DNA from: Candidatus Peribacteria bacterium RIFCSPLOWO2_12_FULL_55_15
Lineage (GTDB): Bacteria > Patescibacteriota > Gracilibacteria > Peribacterales > Peribacteraceae
NCBI GenBank assembly: GCA_001789045.1
Contig: MFYG01000007.1
Span: forward strand, 1-44,720
Direction of reading: 5' to 3'
Length of the DNA: 44,720 nt
Program-made: the position numbers and the translations under genes
Shown: positions 26,745 to 36,006 of the stretch, piece after piece
Layout of the letters: each line of letters opens with the position of its first letter
Position numbering within the stretch: the stretch's first letter is position 1
The notes under the pieces: model-generated
Seen by the model: only the letters and a program-made list of their open reading frames with translations
What the model was told of the DNA's origin: nothing
Databases searched by the model: none

Positions 26745-26966
26745 ACCCGCACAAGGATAGGGCTGACATAGGACCTCTACCTTACTCCGAAGATTCAGAG
26801 TACCCAGGAGCTCTTCCACTCTTTTCTTTACCCTGCGTGATTGGACAAGAATCACGATGTTCCCTGAAGGAAAGGCCTTCACTCGTACCTTCCCCATTCC
26901 CCGTGTTGCCTGCACAATGCATTCTGCCTCGCGCTCGAGGATTGGATCGGGATGCATACTCTCCAT
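26733..26966 (-). CDS. Small antisense-strand protein inside the ATP synthase locus, unknown
   Basis: 77 residues from the ATG at 26966: MHPDPILEREAECIVQATRG then a basic-hydrophobic core (FPSGNIVILVQSRRVKKRV) and a short tail. A TATACT box 6 nt upstream supports transcription. It overlaps the AtpZ gene by 12 bp at its 3' end and faces away from atpB. I do not recognise a family. It could also be spurious, since atpZ and atpB flank it tightly, but the gap between them would otherwise be ~250 bases of non-coding DNA in a compact operon. Confidence 0.45.
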   Translation of the reverse strand: MESMHPDPILEREAECIVQATRGMGKVRVKAFPSGNIVILVQSRRVKKRVEELLGTLNLRSKVEVLCQPYPCAGSET

Positions 26967-26972
26967 AGCCCC

Positions 26973-26980
26973 AGTATACT
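26973..26980. promoter_or_regulatory. Palindromic -10 (AGTATACT) between divergent starts
   Basis: CAGTATACTG is a perfect palindrome, so TATACT is present on both strands: 6 nt before the minus-strand ATG at 26966 and 10 nt before the atpB ATG at 26991. It may act as a bidirectional promoter core. Confidence 0.45.
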
Positions 26981-26990
26981 GCTTCTCCCT

Positions 26991-28084
<1,094 letters not shown>

Positions 28085-28107
28085 GAAGCTCTGAGCTTTG
28101 AGTCGTT

Positions 28108-28164
28108 CATAGCTCATAGCTCATAGCTCATAGCTCATAGCTCATAGCTCATAGCTCATAGCTC
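28108..28164 (+). repeat. Heptamer tandem repeat AGCTCAT in the atpE-atpF spacer
   Basis: Seven exact AGCTCAT copies (28111-28159) plus partial flanks end 3 nt before the atpF ATG, filling the place where a ribosome site would be. AGCT is self-complementary. Copy number may vary. Confidence 0.97.
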
Positions 28165-28167
28165 CCT

Positions 28168-28674
28168 ATGGAACTTCTCACAAAACTCGGCGTGGACTGG
28201 AAGCTCCTCCTTGCGCAGATCGTGAACTTCACGATCCTCCTCGCAGTCCTCTCCCTCTTCGTGTACCGGCCGCTCCTCCGCGTCATTGACGAGCGGCGCG
28301 AGCGCATCCGCAAAGCCATGGAAGATGCCGACACTATCGCCCATGAGAAAGAGGAAATCGCCAAAGCCCGGCAGGAGGCCATGCGGAAGATCGACCAGGA
28401 ATGCGGGACATTCCTTGAGAAAGCGAAGAACGACGCGGAACGTCTCAAGGCAGAAATCCTTCTCGCTGCAGACATTGAAGCAAAAAACCTCCTGACAAAG
28501 AGCCGCGAACAACTCCGCTCTGAACGCGCACATGCCCTTCAGGACATGCAAAAATCCCTTGCGGCGGCCATCCTCCAGATGACGGAGAAGATTCTCGAAC
28601 GAGAATTCTCTCCTCGCGATCAGGAGCGTGTTCTCATCTCTATCGAGCGCTCCCTCCCATCTCTCCTTGTATGA
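28168..28674 (+). CDS. atpF: ATP synthase F0 subunit b
   Basis: 168 residues: an N-terminal membrane helix (LLAQIVNFTILLAVLSLFVYRPLL) then a long charged coiled coil (ERRERIRKAMEDADTIAHEKEE onward), the peripheral-stalk layout. Its stop overlaps the atpH start (ATGA), suggesting translational coupling. Confidence 0.94.
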   Translation: MELLTKLGVDWKLLLAQIVNFTILLAVLSLFVYRPLLRVIDERRERIRKAMEDADTIAHEKEEIAKARQEAMRKIDQECGTFLEKAKNDAERLKAEILLAADIEAKNLLTKSREQLRSERAHALQDMQKSLAAAILQMTEKILEREFSPRDQERVLISIERSLPSLLV

Positions 28675-29087
28675 GGACCCTCGATGCTCTCGCACAGGCC
28701 ACTATCGAGATAGGACGGACCATCCCAAAAAAAGATCTCCATGCTCTCGCAGACGCAGTTCTCCGCCTCCTCGACCAAAAAGGCCTCCCCCAAAAGAGAG
28801 CCATCTTCCTCCGTCTCCTCCGTCGCTCCCTTGTAAAGGACATTACGACGCTCTCCCTCACTCTCGTCACTCCATCCGGGAATGCAGGAAGGCATGCGGA
28901 ATCCATCGCCTCCTTCGTCCACCTCGCCCTCGGGAAACCTGTTGAATTGCAGGAATCTGCGGATAAAGGTCTCCTCGGCGGCGCGCTCCTTGCGTACAAC
29001 GATGAGCGTTTCGATGCCTCAATCCGTGGTTCCCTCGCTGTGCTCCACCGTCACCTCTCCTCCCCTCTCCCCTATGACACTGAGTGA
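28671..29087 (+). CDS. atpH: ATP synthase F1 subunit delta, short
   Basis: 138 residues, shorter than the usual ~175-180. The C-terminal [21 protein letters not shown] matches delta's conserved PxLIGGxxxxxxDxxxDGS end; the N-terminal helical domain ([36 protein letters not shown]) appears shortened. It links the b stalk to the alpha crown. Confidence 0.88.
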   Translation: MRTLDALAQATIEIGRTIPKKDLHALADAVLRLLDQKGLPQKRAIFLRLLRRSLVKDITTLSLTLVTPSGNAGRHAESIASFVHLALGKPVELQESADKGLLGGALLAYNDERFDASIRGSLAVLHRHLSSPLPYDTE

Positions 29088-30606
29088 CTCGCTCCTCTCT
29101 GCGCTTGACGAACGCCTCAAAACCTTCCAGGCAGAAGTACAGCATGAACATGTGGGAAAGGTATTGGAAGTCGGCGATGGTATTGCAAAGCTCGACGGCC
29201 TTTCCAGGATCGGCGCCGGGGAGATGATCGATTTTGGCGAAGGAATTTTCGGCGTTGCCCTCAACCTCGAGGAGGACACAGTTGGGGCCATCATCCTCGG
29301 GGAATACTCGCATGTCCGAGAAGGGCAAACAGTGAAAGCCACTGGACAGATCCTCTCTGTCCCCGTTGGAGAAGCGCTCCTAGGCCGCGTCGTCTCCCCG
29401 CTCGGAGAGGTGAAGGATTCGGGCTCGCCACCACTCACGAAAACGCGGTATCCCATCGAGAAAATCGCCCCGCGCGTCATCGAGAGAAAGTCCGTGAGTG
29501 TCCCTCTCCAGACCGGCATTAAAGCCATTGACGCGATGATTCCCATTGGCCGCGGACAACGCGAGCTCATCATCGGCGATCGGCAAACAGGAAAGACCGC
29601 CGTAGCGCTGGATACGATCATCAACCAGAAGCAGACACAGACGACGGATCGCCCCGTGATCTGCATCTATGTTGCCATCGGTCAGAAGGAAGCGAAGGTG
29701 GCAAAAATCGTTGCAGAGCTAAATAAGCACGGAGCGATGGATTACACCATTGTGGTCAGTGCCGCAGCCGCAGAGTCTGCTTCCCTCTCCTTCCTCGCGC
29801 CTTTCGCTGGCTGTGCCATGGGTGAGTACTTCCTCGACCAGGGAAAGGACGTCCTCTGTGTCTACGACGATCTCAGTAAACACGCGTGGGCGTACCGACA
29901 GATCAGCCTTCTCCTCCGCCGCCCCCCCGGACGCGAGGCCTACCCCGGCGATGTGTTCTACCTCCACTCCCGCCTCCTCGAACGCGCGGTATGCCTCAGT
30001 GACGAGCGCGGTGGCGGTACTCTCACTGCCCTCCCCATCATCGAGACACAGGCAGGGGACGTCTCCGCCTACATCCCGACGAATGTCATCTCCATCACCG
30101 ACGGACAGATCTACCTCGAAGGCGACCTCTTCTACAAGGGCATCCGCCCCGCGGTGAACGTCGGCCTCTCCGTTTCCCGCGTCGGATCCGCCGCCCAGCG
30201 GAAGTCGATGAAGAAGGTTTCCGGGAAGCTGCGTCTCGACCTTGCGCAGTACCGGGAACTCGCCATCTTCGCGCAATTCGGCTCCGATCTCGACGACGCG
30301 ACGAAGAAACAGCTCGACCGCGGCGCGCGACTCACGGAAATCCTCAAGCAGGACCAGTACCAACCGGCCCCCGTCGGAGAGCAGGTGGCGATCCTCTATG
30401 CCGCTGTCAACGGCTTTCTCGACGATGTTCCGGTCCCCGACGTGAAGACGTTCGAAAAGGATTTCCTCGGCTTCCTGCGCGCGAAGCACTACGACCTCCT
30501 GGAAACTCTTTCCACGGATATTCCGAAAGAGGCTGAGGAAACTTTGAAACGACTCCTAGGCACTTTTAAGGAACAGTGGAAAGCCGGTACCTCCGAAAAG
30601 ATATGA
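29074..30606 (+). CDS. atpA: ATP synthase F1 subunit alpha
   Basis: 510 residues from the ATG at 29074, which overlaps atpH by 14 bp and gives the usual start ([20 protein letters not shown]). Walker [14 protein letters not shown] is near residue 170; [20 protein letters not shown] and [14 protein letters not shown] (arginine-finger loop) follow. Non-catalytic nucleotide subunit. Confidence 0.97.
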   Translation: MTLSDSLLSALDERLKTFQAEVQHEHVGKVLEVGDGIAKLDGLSRIGAGEMIDFGEGIFGVALNLEEDTVGAIILGEYSHVREGQTVKATGQILSVPVGEALLGRVVSPLGEVKDSGSPPLTKTRYPIEKIAPRVIERKSVSVPLQTGIKAIDAMIPIGRGQRELIIGDRQTGKTAVALDTIINQKQTQTTDRPVICIYVAIGQKEAKVAKIVAELNKHGAMDYTIVVSAAAAESASLSFLAPFAGCAMGEYFLDQGKDVLCVYDDLSKHAWAYRQISLLLRRPPGREAYPGDVFYLHSRLLERAVCLSDERGGGTLTALPIIETQAGDVSAYIPTNVISITDGQIYLEGDLFYKGIRPAVNVGLSVSRVGSAAQRKSMKKVSGKLRLDLAQYRELAIFAQFGSDLDDATKKQLDRGARLTEILKQDQYQPAPVGEQVAILYAAVNGFLDDVPVPDVKTFEKDFLGFLRAKHYDLLETLSTDIPKEAEETLKRLLGTFKEQWKAGTSEKI

Positions 30607-30633
30607 AAGACAATGTCACCATGACACAATGAT

Positions 30634-31569
30634 ATGGCCCGCGGACTCCGCGATCTCCGGCGCAAGATGAAAGCCATCCGTTCGACGCGGCAGGTGACGA
30701 AAGCCATGGAGCTCGTCGCCGCCTCCAAAATGCGCCGCGCGACGCAGAGCGCCGTCCAGCTGCGCCGCTACGCGCTCACGGCATGGCAGATCCTCGAAAC
30801 TCTGGCGGAAGCGAACCCCGGTCTCCACCCATTTCTCACAGAGAGGCCACCGCAACGCATTCTCGGCATCCTCTTCTCCCCCGATCGCGGCCTCTGCGGG
30901 AGCCTCTCTGCGCAGATGTTCCGGATGGTCATGCAGTACATCGCGAAACTCCAGGCCATTTCTGCCCCCCCAGAACTCTCCTTCGTCGCAGTAGGGAAAA
31001 AGGGGCAACAATTCCTCCTCCGCAACCGCCAAACGATCATTGCCGCTTTCCCCGCGTTCAGCGCTCACCCGCAGTTCCGCGATATCCTCCCGATCGTGCG
31101 GCTCGCAACAGACAGCTTCCTCGGCGGCCAGTGCGATTCCGTCGTCCTCCTCTACCCCGACTTCATTTCCGCCCTCCTCCAGGAACCCACTAGCAAAGTT
31201 CTCCTCCCCTTCTCCAAAACAAGCCTGAAGGAAATGCTCGATGACCTCCTCCCCCACAAGAAAGGCTCCCTAGAATCAGGAAGTAAGAATCAAGAATTAA
31301 GAGTCTCCGAATACCTCTTCGAGCCCTCCGCAGACGACATCCTCCGCCAAATCCTCCCACAACTCACGGAAGTGCAGATCTACCAAGCGCTCCTGGAAGC
31401 CGTCGCCTCCGAACATTCCGCGCGGATGGTCGCCATGCGCAACGCCACGGAGAACGCTTCGGATCTCCTCGATGATCTCACGCTCACCTATAACATTACC
31501 CGCCAGGCGGGCATCACCGCGGAACTCGCCGAACTCTCCGCGAGCAAGGCGGCATTAGGGGGGGACTGA
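30634..31569 (+). CDS. atpG: ATP synthase F1 subunit gamma
   Basis: 311 residues. The N-terminus KAIRSTRQVTKAMELVAASKM and C-terminus NATENASDLLDDLTLTYNITRQ are diagnostic; SPDRGLCGSL is the conserved central loop. A ~9-residue insertion (ESGSKNQELR, encoded 31276-31303) interrupts the region before EYLFEPSADDIL and is made of the same TAAGAATTAAG repeat seen downstream of atpD. It may lengthen a surface loop without harming the shaft. Confidence 0.96.
   Translation: MARGLRDLRRKMKAIRSTRQVTKAMELVAASKMRRATQSAVQLRRYALTAWQILETLAEANPGLHPFLTERPPQRILGILFSPDRGLCGSLSAQMFRMVMQYIAKLQAISAPPELSFVAVGKKGQQFLLRNRQTIIAAFPAFSAHPQFRDILPIVRLATDSFLGGQCDSVVLLYPDFISALLQEPTSKVLLPFSKTSLKEMLDDLLPHKKGSLESGSKNQELRVSEYLFEPSADDILRQILPQLTEVQIYQALLEAVASEHSARMVAMRNATENASDLLDDLTLTYNITRQAGITAELAELSASKAALGGD
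31276..31303 (+). repeat. TAAGAATCAAGAATTAAG insertion in atpG
   Basis: Resembles the intergenic repeat at 25984-26005 in reverse complement. In frame with atpG; see there. Confidence 0.5.
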
Positions 31570-31578
31570 AAAGGTGGA

Positions 31579-31644
31579 CATTGTCACCCTGATGGTTCCG
31601 CCCGTCACCATGACACGGGCGGATCGTCACGAAGGGCGACAATG
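31579..31644. terminator. Nested palindrome between convergent genes (repeat B family)
   Basis: Outer arms CATTGTCACCCT / AGGGCGACAATG and inner arms CCGCCCGT / ACGGGCGG form nested hairpins between atpG and the carbonic-anhydrase-like gene. It could terminate transcription from both sides; there is no strong T-run. Confidence 0.55.
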
Positions 31645-31646
31645 GC

Positions 31647-32570
31647 CTATGTAACTTCCACAAACGTGAGCTTGAGAAGCCCTTTCGTCTTGCGCAACTC
31701 TGGAGGGAAAGCCTCTCGTACCTCCGATGCGACCTCTTCCTTCGTGAAGGCGGGATCCTCGGGGTCGTACCAAATGACGAGTTCAAAAGGGATGTTTTTT
31801 TCGAGGAAGAGATTGTTGAAACCATGTTTATAGGCGATGTCTAACATCAGCCGAACGTTTTCCATGCGCGCTGCCCGGTCGGAAAGGCACCACTGGGAGG
31901 CATCGAAGTAACGCGGAGCACCCTCTGCAAATCGCAAATTCCTGACCTTCCGCGTATACCGAAGATTCGCCCCCAAAGCGACGTGATATGAAGGACGCTG
32001 GAGCTCTTCGACGTGGCCGAGATTGGCAACACCCAGTTCTGCTGCAAGTTCTCCGGCATGATTCCTGGCGACGGCGTCGTCCCCATTACATGCACCACAG
32101 TTTCGATGACTCGTAATACCCATGAGATGGTTCGTTGCGGAAACCATCCGGAGGTCCGCTGCAAATCCCGGGTACTTCACACCGGAACCGGGGACGGAAA
32201 TCACATCGAAATTTTTCGGAAGCACATGCCCCTGTCCCGGCAAGAACCGATCGAGGTCATCTCCTTCATCCACACACTCGACCGCATAGGTCGCCGGCCC
32301 CTGGATGAGGAGAGCTTCCCGGTGCCGCGCAAACCACCCCTTTGGATCCTCCCGGAAAGAAGCCGCTTGCTGAAGCATTTTGTCGAGCATTCTCTGCCGA
32401 TCCTCCGGAGACTCCTCGTGATCATGATGTTCCATACCGCCATTCTCCCGCCCACCCAGGAGGTAGGCAAGCCCACCGAGAGCCACTGCACCAATGCCAC
32501 CAATGGCAATTTTGAGCGCTTTTCGACGGTTCGGTTGCCCAATGTTTGGAGACTCTTCCGGAGCATGCAT
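31647..32570 (-). CDS. Exported (Tat-like) beta-carbonic-anhydrase-like protein
   Basis: 307 residues. An N-terminal Arg-Arg signal (NRRKALKIAIGGIGAVALGGLAYLLGG) suggests Tat export or anchoring. The domain carries Cys99-Val-Asp101 (AVECVDEGDD), and His155/Cys158 in TSHRNCGAC, the spacing of the beta-carbonic anhydrase zinc ligands (CxDxR ... HxxC). The Arg of CxDxR is Gly103, so the active-site Asp-Arg pair is broken and activity is uncertain. SHRNCGACNG and NFDVISVPGSGVKYPG also fit. A His/Glu segment (MEHHDHEES) near residue 46-53 may bind metal. It could be an extracytoplasmic CO2/bicarbonate enzyme or a zinc-binding relative. TATAAT lies 8 nt before the ATG; it is divergent from the GT39 gene. 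Confidence 0.6.
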   Translation of the reverse strand: MHAPEESPNIGQPNRRKALKIAIGGIGAVALGGLAYLLGGRENGGMEHHDHEESPEDRQRMLDKMLQQAASFREDPKGWFARHREALLIQGPATYAVECVDEGDDLDRFLPGQGHVLPKNFDVISVPGSGVKYPGFAADLRMVSATNHLMGITSHRNCGACNGDDAVARNHAGELAAELGVANLGHVEELQRPSYHVALGANLRYTRKVRNLRFAEGAPRYFDASQWCLSDRAARMENVRLMLDIAYKHGFNNLFLEKNIPFELVIWYDPEDPAFTKEEVASEVREAFPPELRKTKGLLKLTFVEVT

Positions 32571-32578
32571 AAGGGATT

Positions 32579-32594
32579 ATTATACTGCTACACT
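32579..32594. promoter_or_regulatory. Divergent promoter core between carbonic-anhydrase-like and GT39 genes
   Basis: Minus-strand TATAAT (32579-32584) is 8 nt from the ATG at 32570; plus-strand TACACT (32589-32594, preceded by TGC) is 7 nt from the ATG at 32602. Both genes share ~31 bp with no room for separate leaders. Confidence 0.6.
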
Positions 32595-32601
32595 CTCCCC
32601 C

Positions 32602-34128
32602 ATGCCAGCGGCCCCCGCCTCCCCCCGCCGCGAGACGCTCTTCTGTCTCGCCCTCGTCACCCTCCTCAGCTTCCTCGCGTACGTCCCGCAATTCTGGACC
32701 CCGCAGGCATTCTTCTGGGACGAAAACTACCACATCGCCTCCGCCCAGAAATACCTCAACCGCACCTTCTTCATGGAGCCGCATCCGCCGCTGGGAAAGC
32801 TCGTGATCGCCGCCGGAGAAGCCCTCCTCAACCTCAACGAGCGCGATGACCAGTTCATCGGCACGGATTATGCAAAGGCCCCGCCCCCCGGCTTCAATTT
32901 CGCCGGATACCGGCTCTTCCCCGTGCTCCTTGCCTGGCTCACCGCCCCAATCCTCTTCCTCGCCCTTGCCATCGCCCTCAGGAGTCCCATTATCGCACTC
33001 CTCACGAGCTTCCTCTACATCTTCGATACGGCGCTCATTGTGCACCTGCGCGGTGCGATGCTCGAGTCGCCCTATCTCTTCGGGAGCGCGCTCACGCTTC
33101 TCGCCTTCCTGATGCTTCGGGCACGGCAGGAAAAGCCACTATGTCACCTTGAGCCTGTCGAAAGGCGACACTTCTTCTTCGCCTCTTTCCTCTTTGGTCT
33201 CGGCTTTGCGATGATCATGCTCACGAAAGTCCTCGGACTCGTCCTCATTCTCCTCCCCCTCGTCCTCCTCTTTGAGTGGCGCAAGGATTTTCCGCGCATC
33301 TTCCGCTTCGTGGCGGCTTCCGGAAGCACGTTCCTCCTCCTCTATGTCGCGGTATGGCAGGCACACTTCGCACTCGGAACCCGCATCAACCCCATCCTCC
33401 CAGATCAAGGTTTCTATCAGGCATCGGCGGAGTACAAAGATATTCTCCAGAGGAATGCCGTCCGGTCTCCCCGTTCCTTCCCGATCATGCTCAGAGACTC
33501 GTTGCGGTTCGTCGGACACTACTCCCGCGGCGTCCCGCGGCTCGATCTGTGTAAGGCCGACGAAAACGGAAGTCCCGCTTTCCTCTGGCCTTTCGGTGGT
33601 CGTTCCATCAATTACCGCTGGGAAACGCCGGACGGCGTCGCGTACAAGTACCTCTACCTTCAGGCCAACCCCGTCGTGTGGTGGGGCGGACTTCTCGGCG
33701 TCCTCCTCGCCATGAGCCTCCTCCTCGCATCCTGGACGCTGCCATTGAAGGAGAAACTAAAAAATCCAACACTGCTCTTCACCTTCCTCATCCTCCACTG
33801 CGGCTTCATGGGGGGGGTCTTCCTCCTCGACCGCGTCCTGTACACGTACCACTACTTCTTCCCGCTCATCGTGAGCTTCTTCCTCCTCGGCCTCTCCCTC
33901 CTGGAGCTACGGCACATTCTCCAGTGGCGCCTCACGGAGAGTAGGCAGATCACAATCTTCCTCGGACTTGGAGTAACAGTCTTCCTCGGTTTCCTCTTCT
34001 TCAAGCCACTCGCCTACTACGAGCCCATCACGGACGACGCCTTCAAGAGACGCTCATTCTTCCCCCTCTGGGAACTCCACTGCGTGCACTGCCCACGGGA
34101 AAGCATGTTTGTGCAGGGAGTACGGTAA
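32602..34128 (+). CDS. Protein O-mannosyltransferase-like GT39 (PMT family)
   Basis: About 508 residues, polytopic. The first loop has FFWDENYHIASAQKYL and FMEPHPPLGKLVIA, the PMT signature (Asp-Glu and HPPLGK) for dolichyl- or polyprenyl-phosphate-mannose donors; the C-terminal half holds RVLYTYHYFFPL. Glycosylation would occur on the outer face of the membrane, e.g. of the Thr/Ser-rich surface proteins in this window, which is inference. CHLEPVERRHF (residues ~180-190) is encoded by a palindromic repeat in frame. Upstream frame extension to 32494 overlaps the divergent gene and is rejected. Confidence 0.88.
   Translation: MPAAPASPRRETLFCLALVTLLSFLAYVPQFWTPQAFFWDENYHIASAQKYLNRTFFMEPHPPLGKLVIAAGEALLNLNERDDQFIGTDYAKAPPPGFNFAGYRLFPVLLAWLTAPILFLALAIALRSPIIALLTSFLYIFDTALIVHLRGAMLESPYLFGSALTLLAFLMLRARQEKPLCHLEPVERRHFFFASFLFGLGFAMIMLTKVLGLVLILLPLVLLFEWRKDFPRIFRFVAASGSTFLLLYVAVWQAHFALGTRINPILPDQGFYQASAEYKDILQRNAVRSPRSFPIMLRDSLRFVGHYSRGVPRLDLCKADENGSPAFLWPFGGRSINYRWETPDGVAYKYLYLQANPVVWWGGLLGVLLAMSLLLASWTLPLKEKLKNPTLLFTFLILHCGFMGGVFLLDRVLYTYHYFFPLIVSFFLLGLSLLELRHILQWRLTESRQITIFLGLGVTVFLGFLFFKPLAYYEPITDDAFKRRSFFPLWELHCVHCPRESMFVQGVR
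33142..33171 (+). repeat. Palindromic repeat B inside the GT39 coding sequence
   Basis: TGTCACCTT-GAGCCTGTCG-AAAGGCGACA: inverted arms around a GAGCNNGTCG core, the same family as 34132-34172. It lies in a loop between membrane helices and is in frame. Confidence 0.8.
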
Positions 34129-34131
34129 TTG

Positions 34132-34222
34132 TGTGTCACCCTGAGCGTAGTCGAGGGACAAAGGGCGACACAATGACTTGTCGATGTGATGGTTCGACTA
34201 CGCTCACCATGACACATCGACA
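34132..34222. repeat. Two adjacent palindromic repeat B elements in opposite orientation
   Basis: 34132-34172 has arms TGTGTCACCCT / AGGGCGACACA around GAGCGTAGTCGA; 34179-34222 has arms TGTCGATGTG-ATGGT / ACCAT-GA-CACATCGACA around TCGACTACGCTC. They sit in the spacer between the convergent GT39 and MT-GT2 genes and are the best preserved copies here. Confidence 0.9.
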
Positions 34223-34226
34223 TTGT

Positions 34227-36002
34227 TCATTGGTGCCTAATTCGTAATTCCCAAAGCTCCCGCAATGTCCGCAAAATCACCCGCATGTTCGCTCCGGTCT
34301 GCTTTCCCGAACGGCGCGGGTAATGCGCAACATCCACTTGATGCCAACGAATACCGGCCCGCTTTAGATTATAAAAAAACTCCGCATTGAAGAGCGCCCC
34401 TGTTGCCACTGTCGGACAGCAGCGTTGCCAGACATCCCGCCGGAACACTTTCATCGCGCAATTCACATCACGCACCCAAATACCGAGGAAAACCCATGAG
34501 AGCAATCCGAAGAACTTTGCGTTGCATTTGCGAAGAAATGGATCTGCCCGCTTGCGCCTGCGGCCGACAACGACGTCGTACCCCCTCTCCCCCCGCCCGA
34601 TCCGAACGGGATCGTTCGGGCGGGTAACCCTTCCCCCGGGGGGGAGGGAATATCCCATCTGCCCTCCATCCTTAAGAAACGGCAATAACCTCTCAAAATC
34701 TCTCGGATCGAATTGCCCATCACTATCCATAAAGGCAATCAGATCGGTCGTTGCGGCATCACATCCCGATCGGACTGCTGCACCGTAGCCGAGGTTCTGC
34801 GGATGGGTGATGGTACGGAGATGTACTGTGTCATTCCGAGCGTAGTCGAGGAACGACACGCCTTCTGTCATTGTTCGACTACGCTCACCATGACACGCCT
34901 GCATTTTTTCGAGAATCTCCCCCGTCCCATCCCTCGATCCATCATCAACCACAATAATCTCCCCCTCTACCCCTCTCTCTCCCATCCATGCCCGCACCGC
35001 GCCCACGGTTTGGGCAATGTTTCCCTCCTCGTTGAGGCAGGGAAGGACAATGGACACAGTCTCCGTCATGCCGAGCGGAGATGGAGGAGAATCCGTGACA
35101 GCTTTGGAAGCGATGAGTCCGATATTCCCCGCACGAAATGGCAGAATCCACTGCTCCCCACGCAGCAGCCGAAGGAAACCACCGATGTATGCCTTGCATC
35201 GCCGCGGCAATGGGCACAGATGCAACCAGTACTCGATGGGATAGTCATTCCGGACGCCGAAGACGTCGATATCATTAAACCCCGCCCGCCGGAACAGCGC
35301 CCGCATGGTCCCCTGTGTATGCAGGTACGTGTGTTCAATATCAATCATGGGGCAGCGTTCACCAAGCAAGCGCGCAGTCCAGGATGCAATGTTATGGTTG
35401 ATGAAGAGCGCCACCCCCCCAGGGCGCAGGAGCGCAAAGCAATCCCGGACACATTGCACCGGATCCTGGAGATGATCGATTGTCTGGAAGCAGGTGATGA
35501 CATCGAACCGCTCACGGGAAAAAAGCGACGTCGCGAAAAGACCATGGCGTATCCCCGGTCGCACGGATGCAGGCGCAGACTCTACGGCATGGAGACTGGG
35601 CTCAACACCTTTCACAGGGGAGCAGCCCAGCGACCGGGCCTCGAGGAGCATAAAACCGTTGCCACACCCAATATCGAGGTACGACCAGGATGTGGGCTGC
35701 CCATGCAGACGCCGGAGAGCTTGCTGAAGGTACCTCCGGTACGTCCTCCGAATGGCGCCTTCCTGTTCCGCATAGGTATACCTGCTCGCAGCGTACAGCG
35801 CTGCGAGACGCAGAGGATCGACAAGGGTTTTTGGGTACACGAGGCCACATCGCCCACATCGGAGCATGCTCTCGTGCAGACGATCGGGGGAACGCCGTGC
35901 GGAAAAGACCTCCGGATTGAGATCCTCGGGCGCAAAATTCCGCGGGTACAACTCTCGCGCAAAGTCATTCGTACCGCAGAGAATGCAGACAGTGTCTGGC
36001 AT
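34227..36002 (-). CDS. Fusion of a SAM methyltransferase and a GT2 glycosyltransferase
   Basis: 591 residues from the ATG at 36002. N-terminal zinc-binding-like Cys pairs (CILCGTND, CGRCGLVY) precede a class I methyltransferase (LDIGCGNGFMLLEA, ITCFQTIDHLQD, LRPGGVALF). After a linker comes a dolichol-phosphate-mannose-synthase-like GT2: VSIVLPCLNEEGN, IIVVDDGSRDGTG, AFMDSDGQFDP, DVVVGRRRKRADPF and FLGIWVRDVNCAMKVFRRD. The linker (35064-35100) and two internal sites (34581-34664 and 34828-34899) are made of palindromic repeats in frame. Starts and stops of the three minus-strand genes are 4 nt apart (36003-36006), so it is in an operon with the split transketolase. Likely role: envelope glycan methylation plus polyprenyl-phosphate sugar synthesis. 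Confidence 0.85.
   Translation of the reverse strand: MPDTVCILCGTNDFARELYPRNFAPEDLNPEVFSARRSPDRLHESMLRCGRCGLVYPKTLVDPLRLAALYAASRYTYAEQEGAIRRTYRRYLQQALRRLHGQPTSWSYLDIGCGNGFMLLEARSLGCSPVKGVEPSLHAVESAPASVRPGIRHGLFATSLFSRERFDVITCFQTIDHLQDPVQCVRDCFALLRPGGVALFINHNIASWTARLLGERCPMIDIEHTYLHTQGTMRALFRRAGFNDIDVFGVRNDYPIEYWLHLCPLPRRCKAYIGGFLRLLRGEQWILPFRAGNIGLIASKAVTDSPPSPLGMTETVSIVLPCLNEEGNIAQTVGAVRAWMGERGVEGEIIVVDDGSRDGTGEILEKMQACHGERSRTMTEGVSFLDYARNDTVHLRTITHPQNLGYGAAVRSGCDAATTDLIAFMDSDGQFDPRDFERLLPFLKDGGQMGYSLPPGGRVTRPNDPVRIGRGERGYDVVVGRRRKRADPFLRKCNAKFFGLLSWVFLGIWVRDVNCAMKVFRRDVWQRCCPTVATGALFNAEFFYNLKRAGIRWHQVDVAHYPRRSGKQTGANMRVILRTLRELWELRIRHQ
34581..34664 (-). repeat. REP-like repeat A relative inserted in the GT2 domain
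   Basis: 84 bp with CCCGCCCGATCC / GGATCGTTCGGGCGGG arms and TAACCC-TTCCCCCGGGGGGGAGGGAA similar to copy 3. It splits the conserved FLKDG/YDVVVGRR junction with 28 residues (GGQMGYSLPPGGRVTRPNDP...). Confidence 0.8.
34828..34899 (-). repeat. Double palindromic repeat B inserted in the GT2 domain
   Basis: TGTCATTCC-GAGCGTAGTCGA-GGAACGACA followed by TGTCATTGT-TCGACTACGCTC-ACCATGACA. Encodes CHGERSRTMTEGVSFLDYAR + NDT between GEILEKMQ and the conserved HPQNLGYGAAVRSG. Confidence 0.88.
35064..35100 (-). repeat. Palindromic repeat B fragment in the domain linker
   Basis: GTCATGCCGAGCGGAGATGG plus GGAG encodes SPPSPLGMTE in the linker between the methyltransferase and GT2. Confidence 0.6.
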
Positions 36003-36006
36003 GGCA

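Noticed and set aside
28108-28164. CRISPR array
   Set aside because: The units are 7 bp and directly contiguous, without spacers.
34132-34222. Insertion sequence ends
   Set aside because: Inverted arms enclose only 12-20 bp and no transposase is present; fits a REP-like element.
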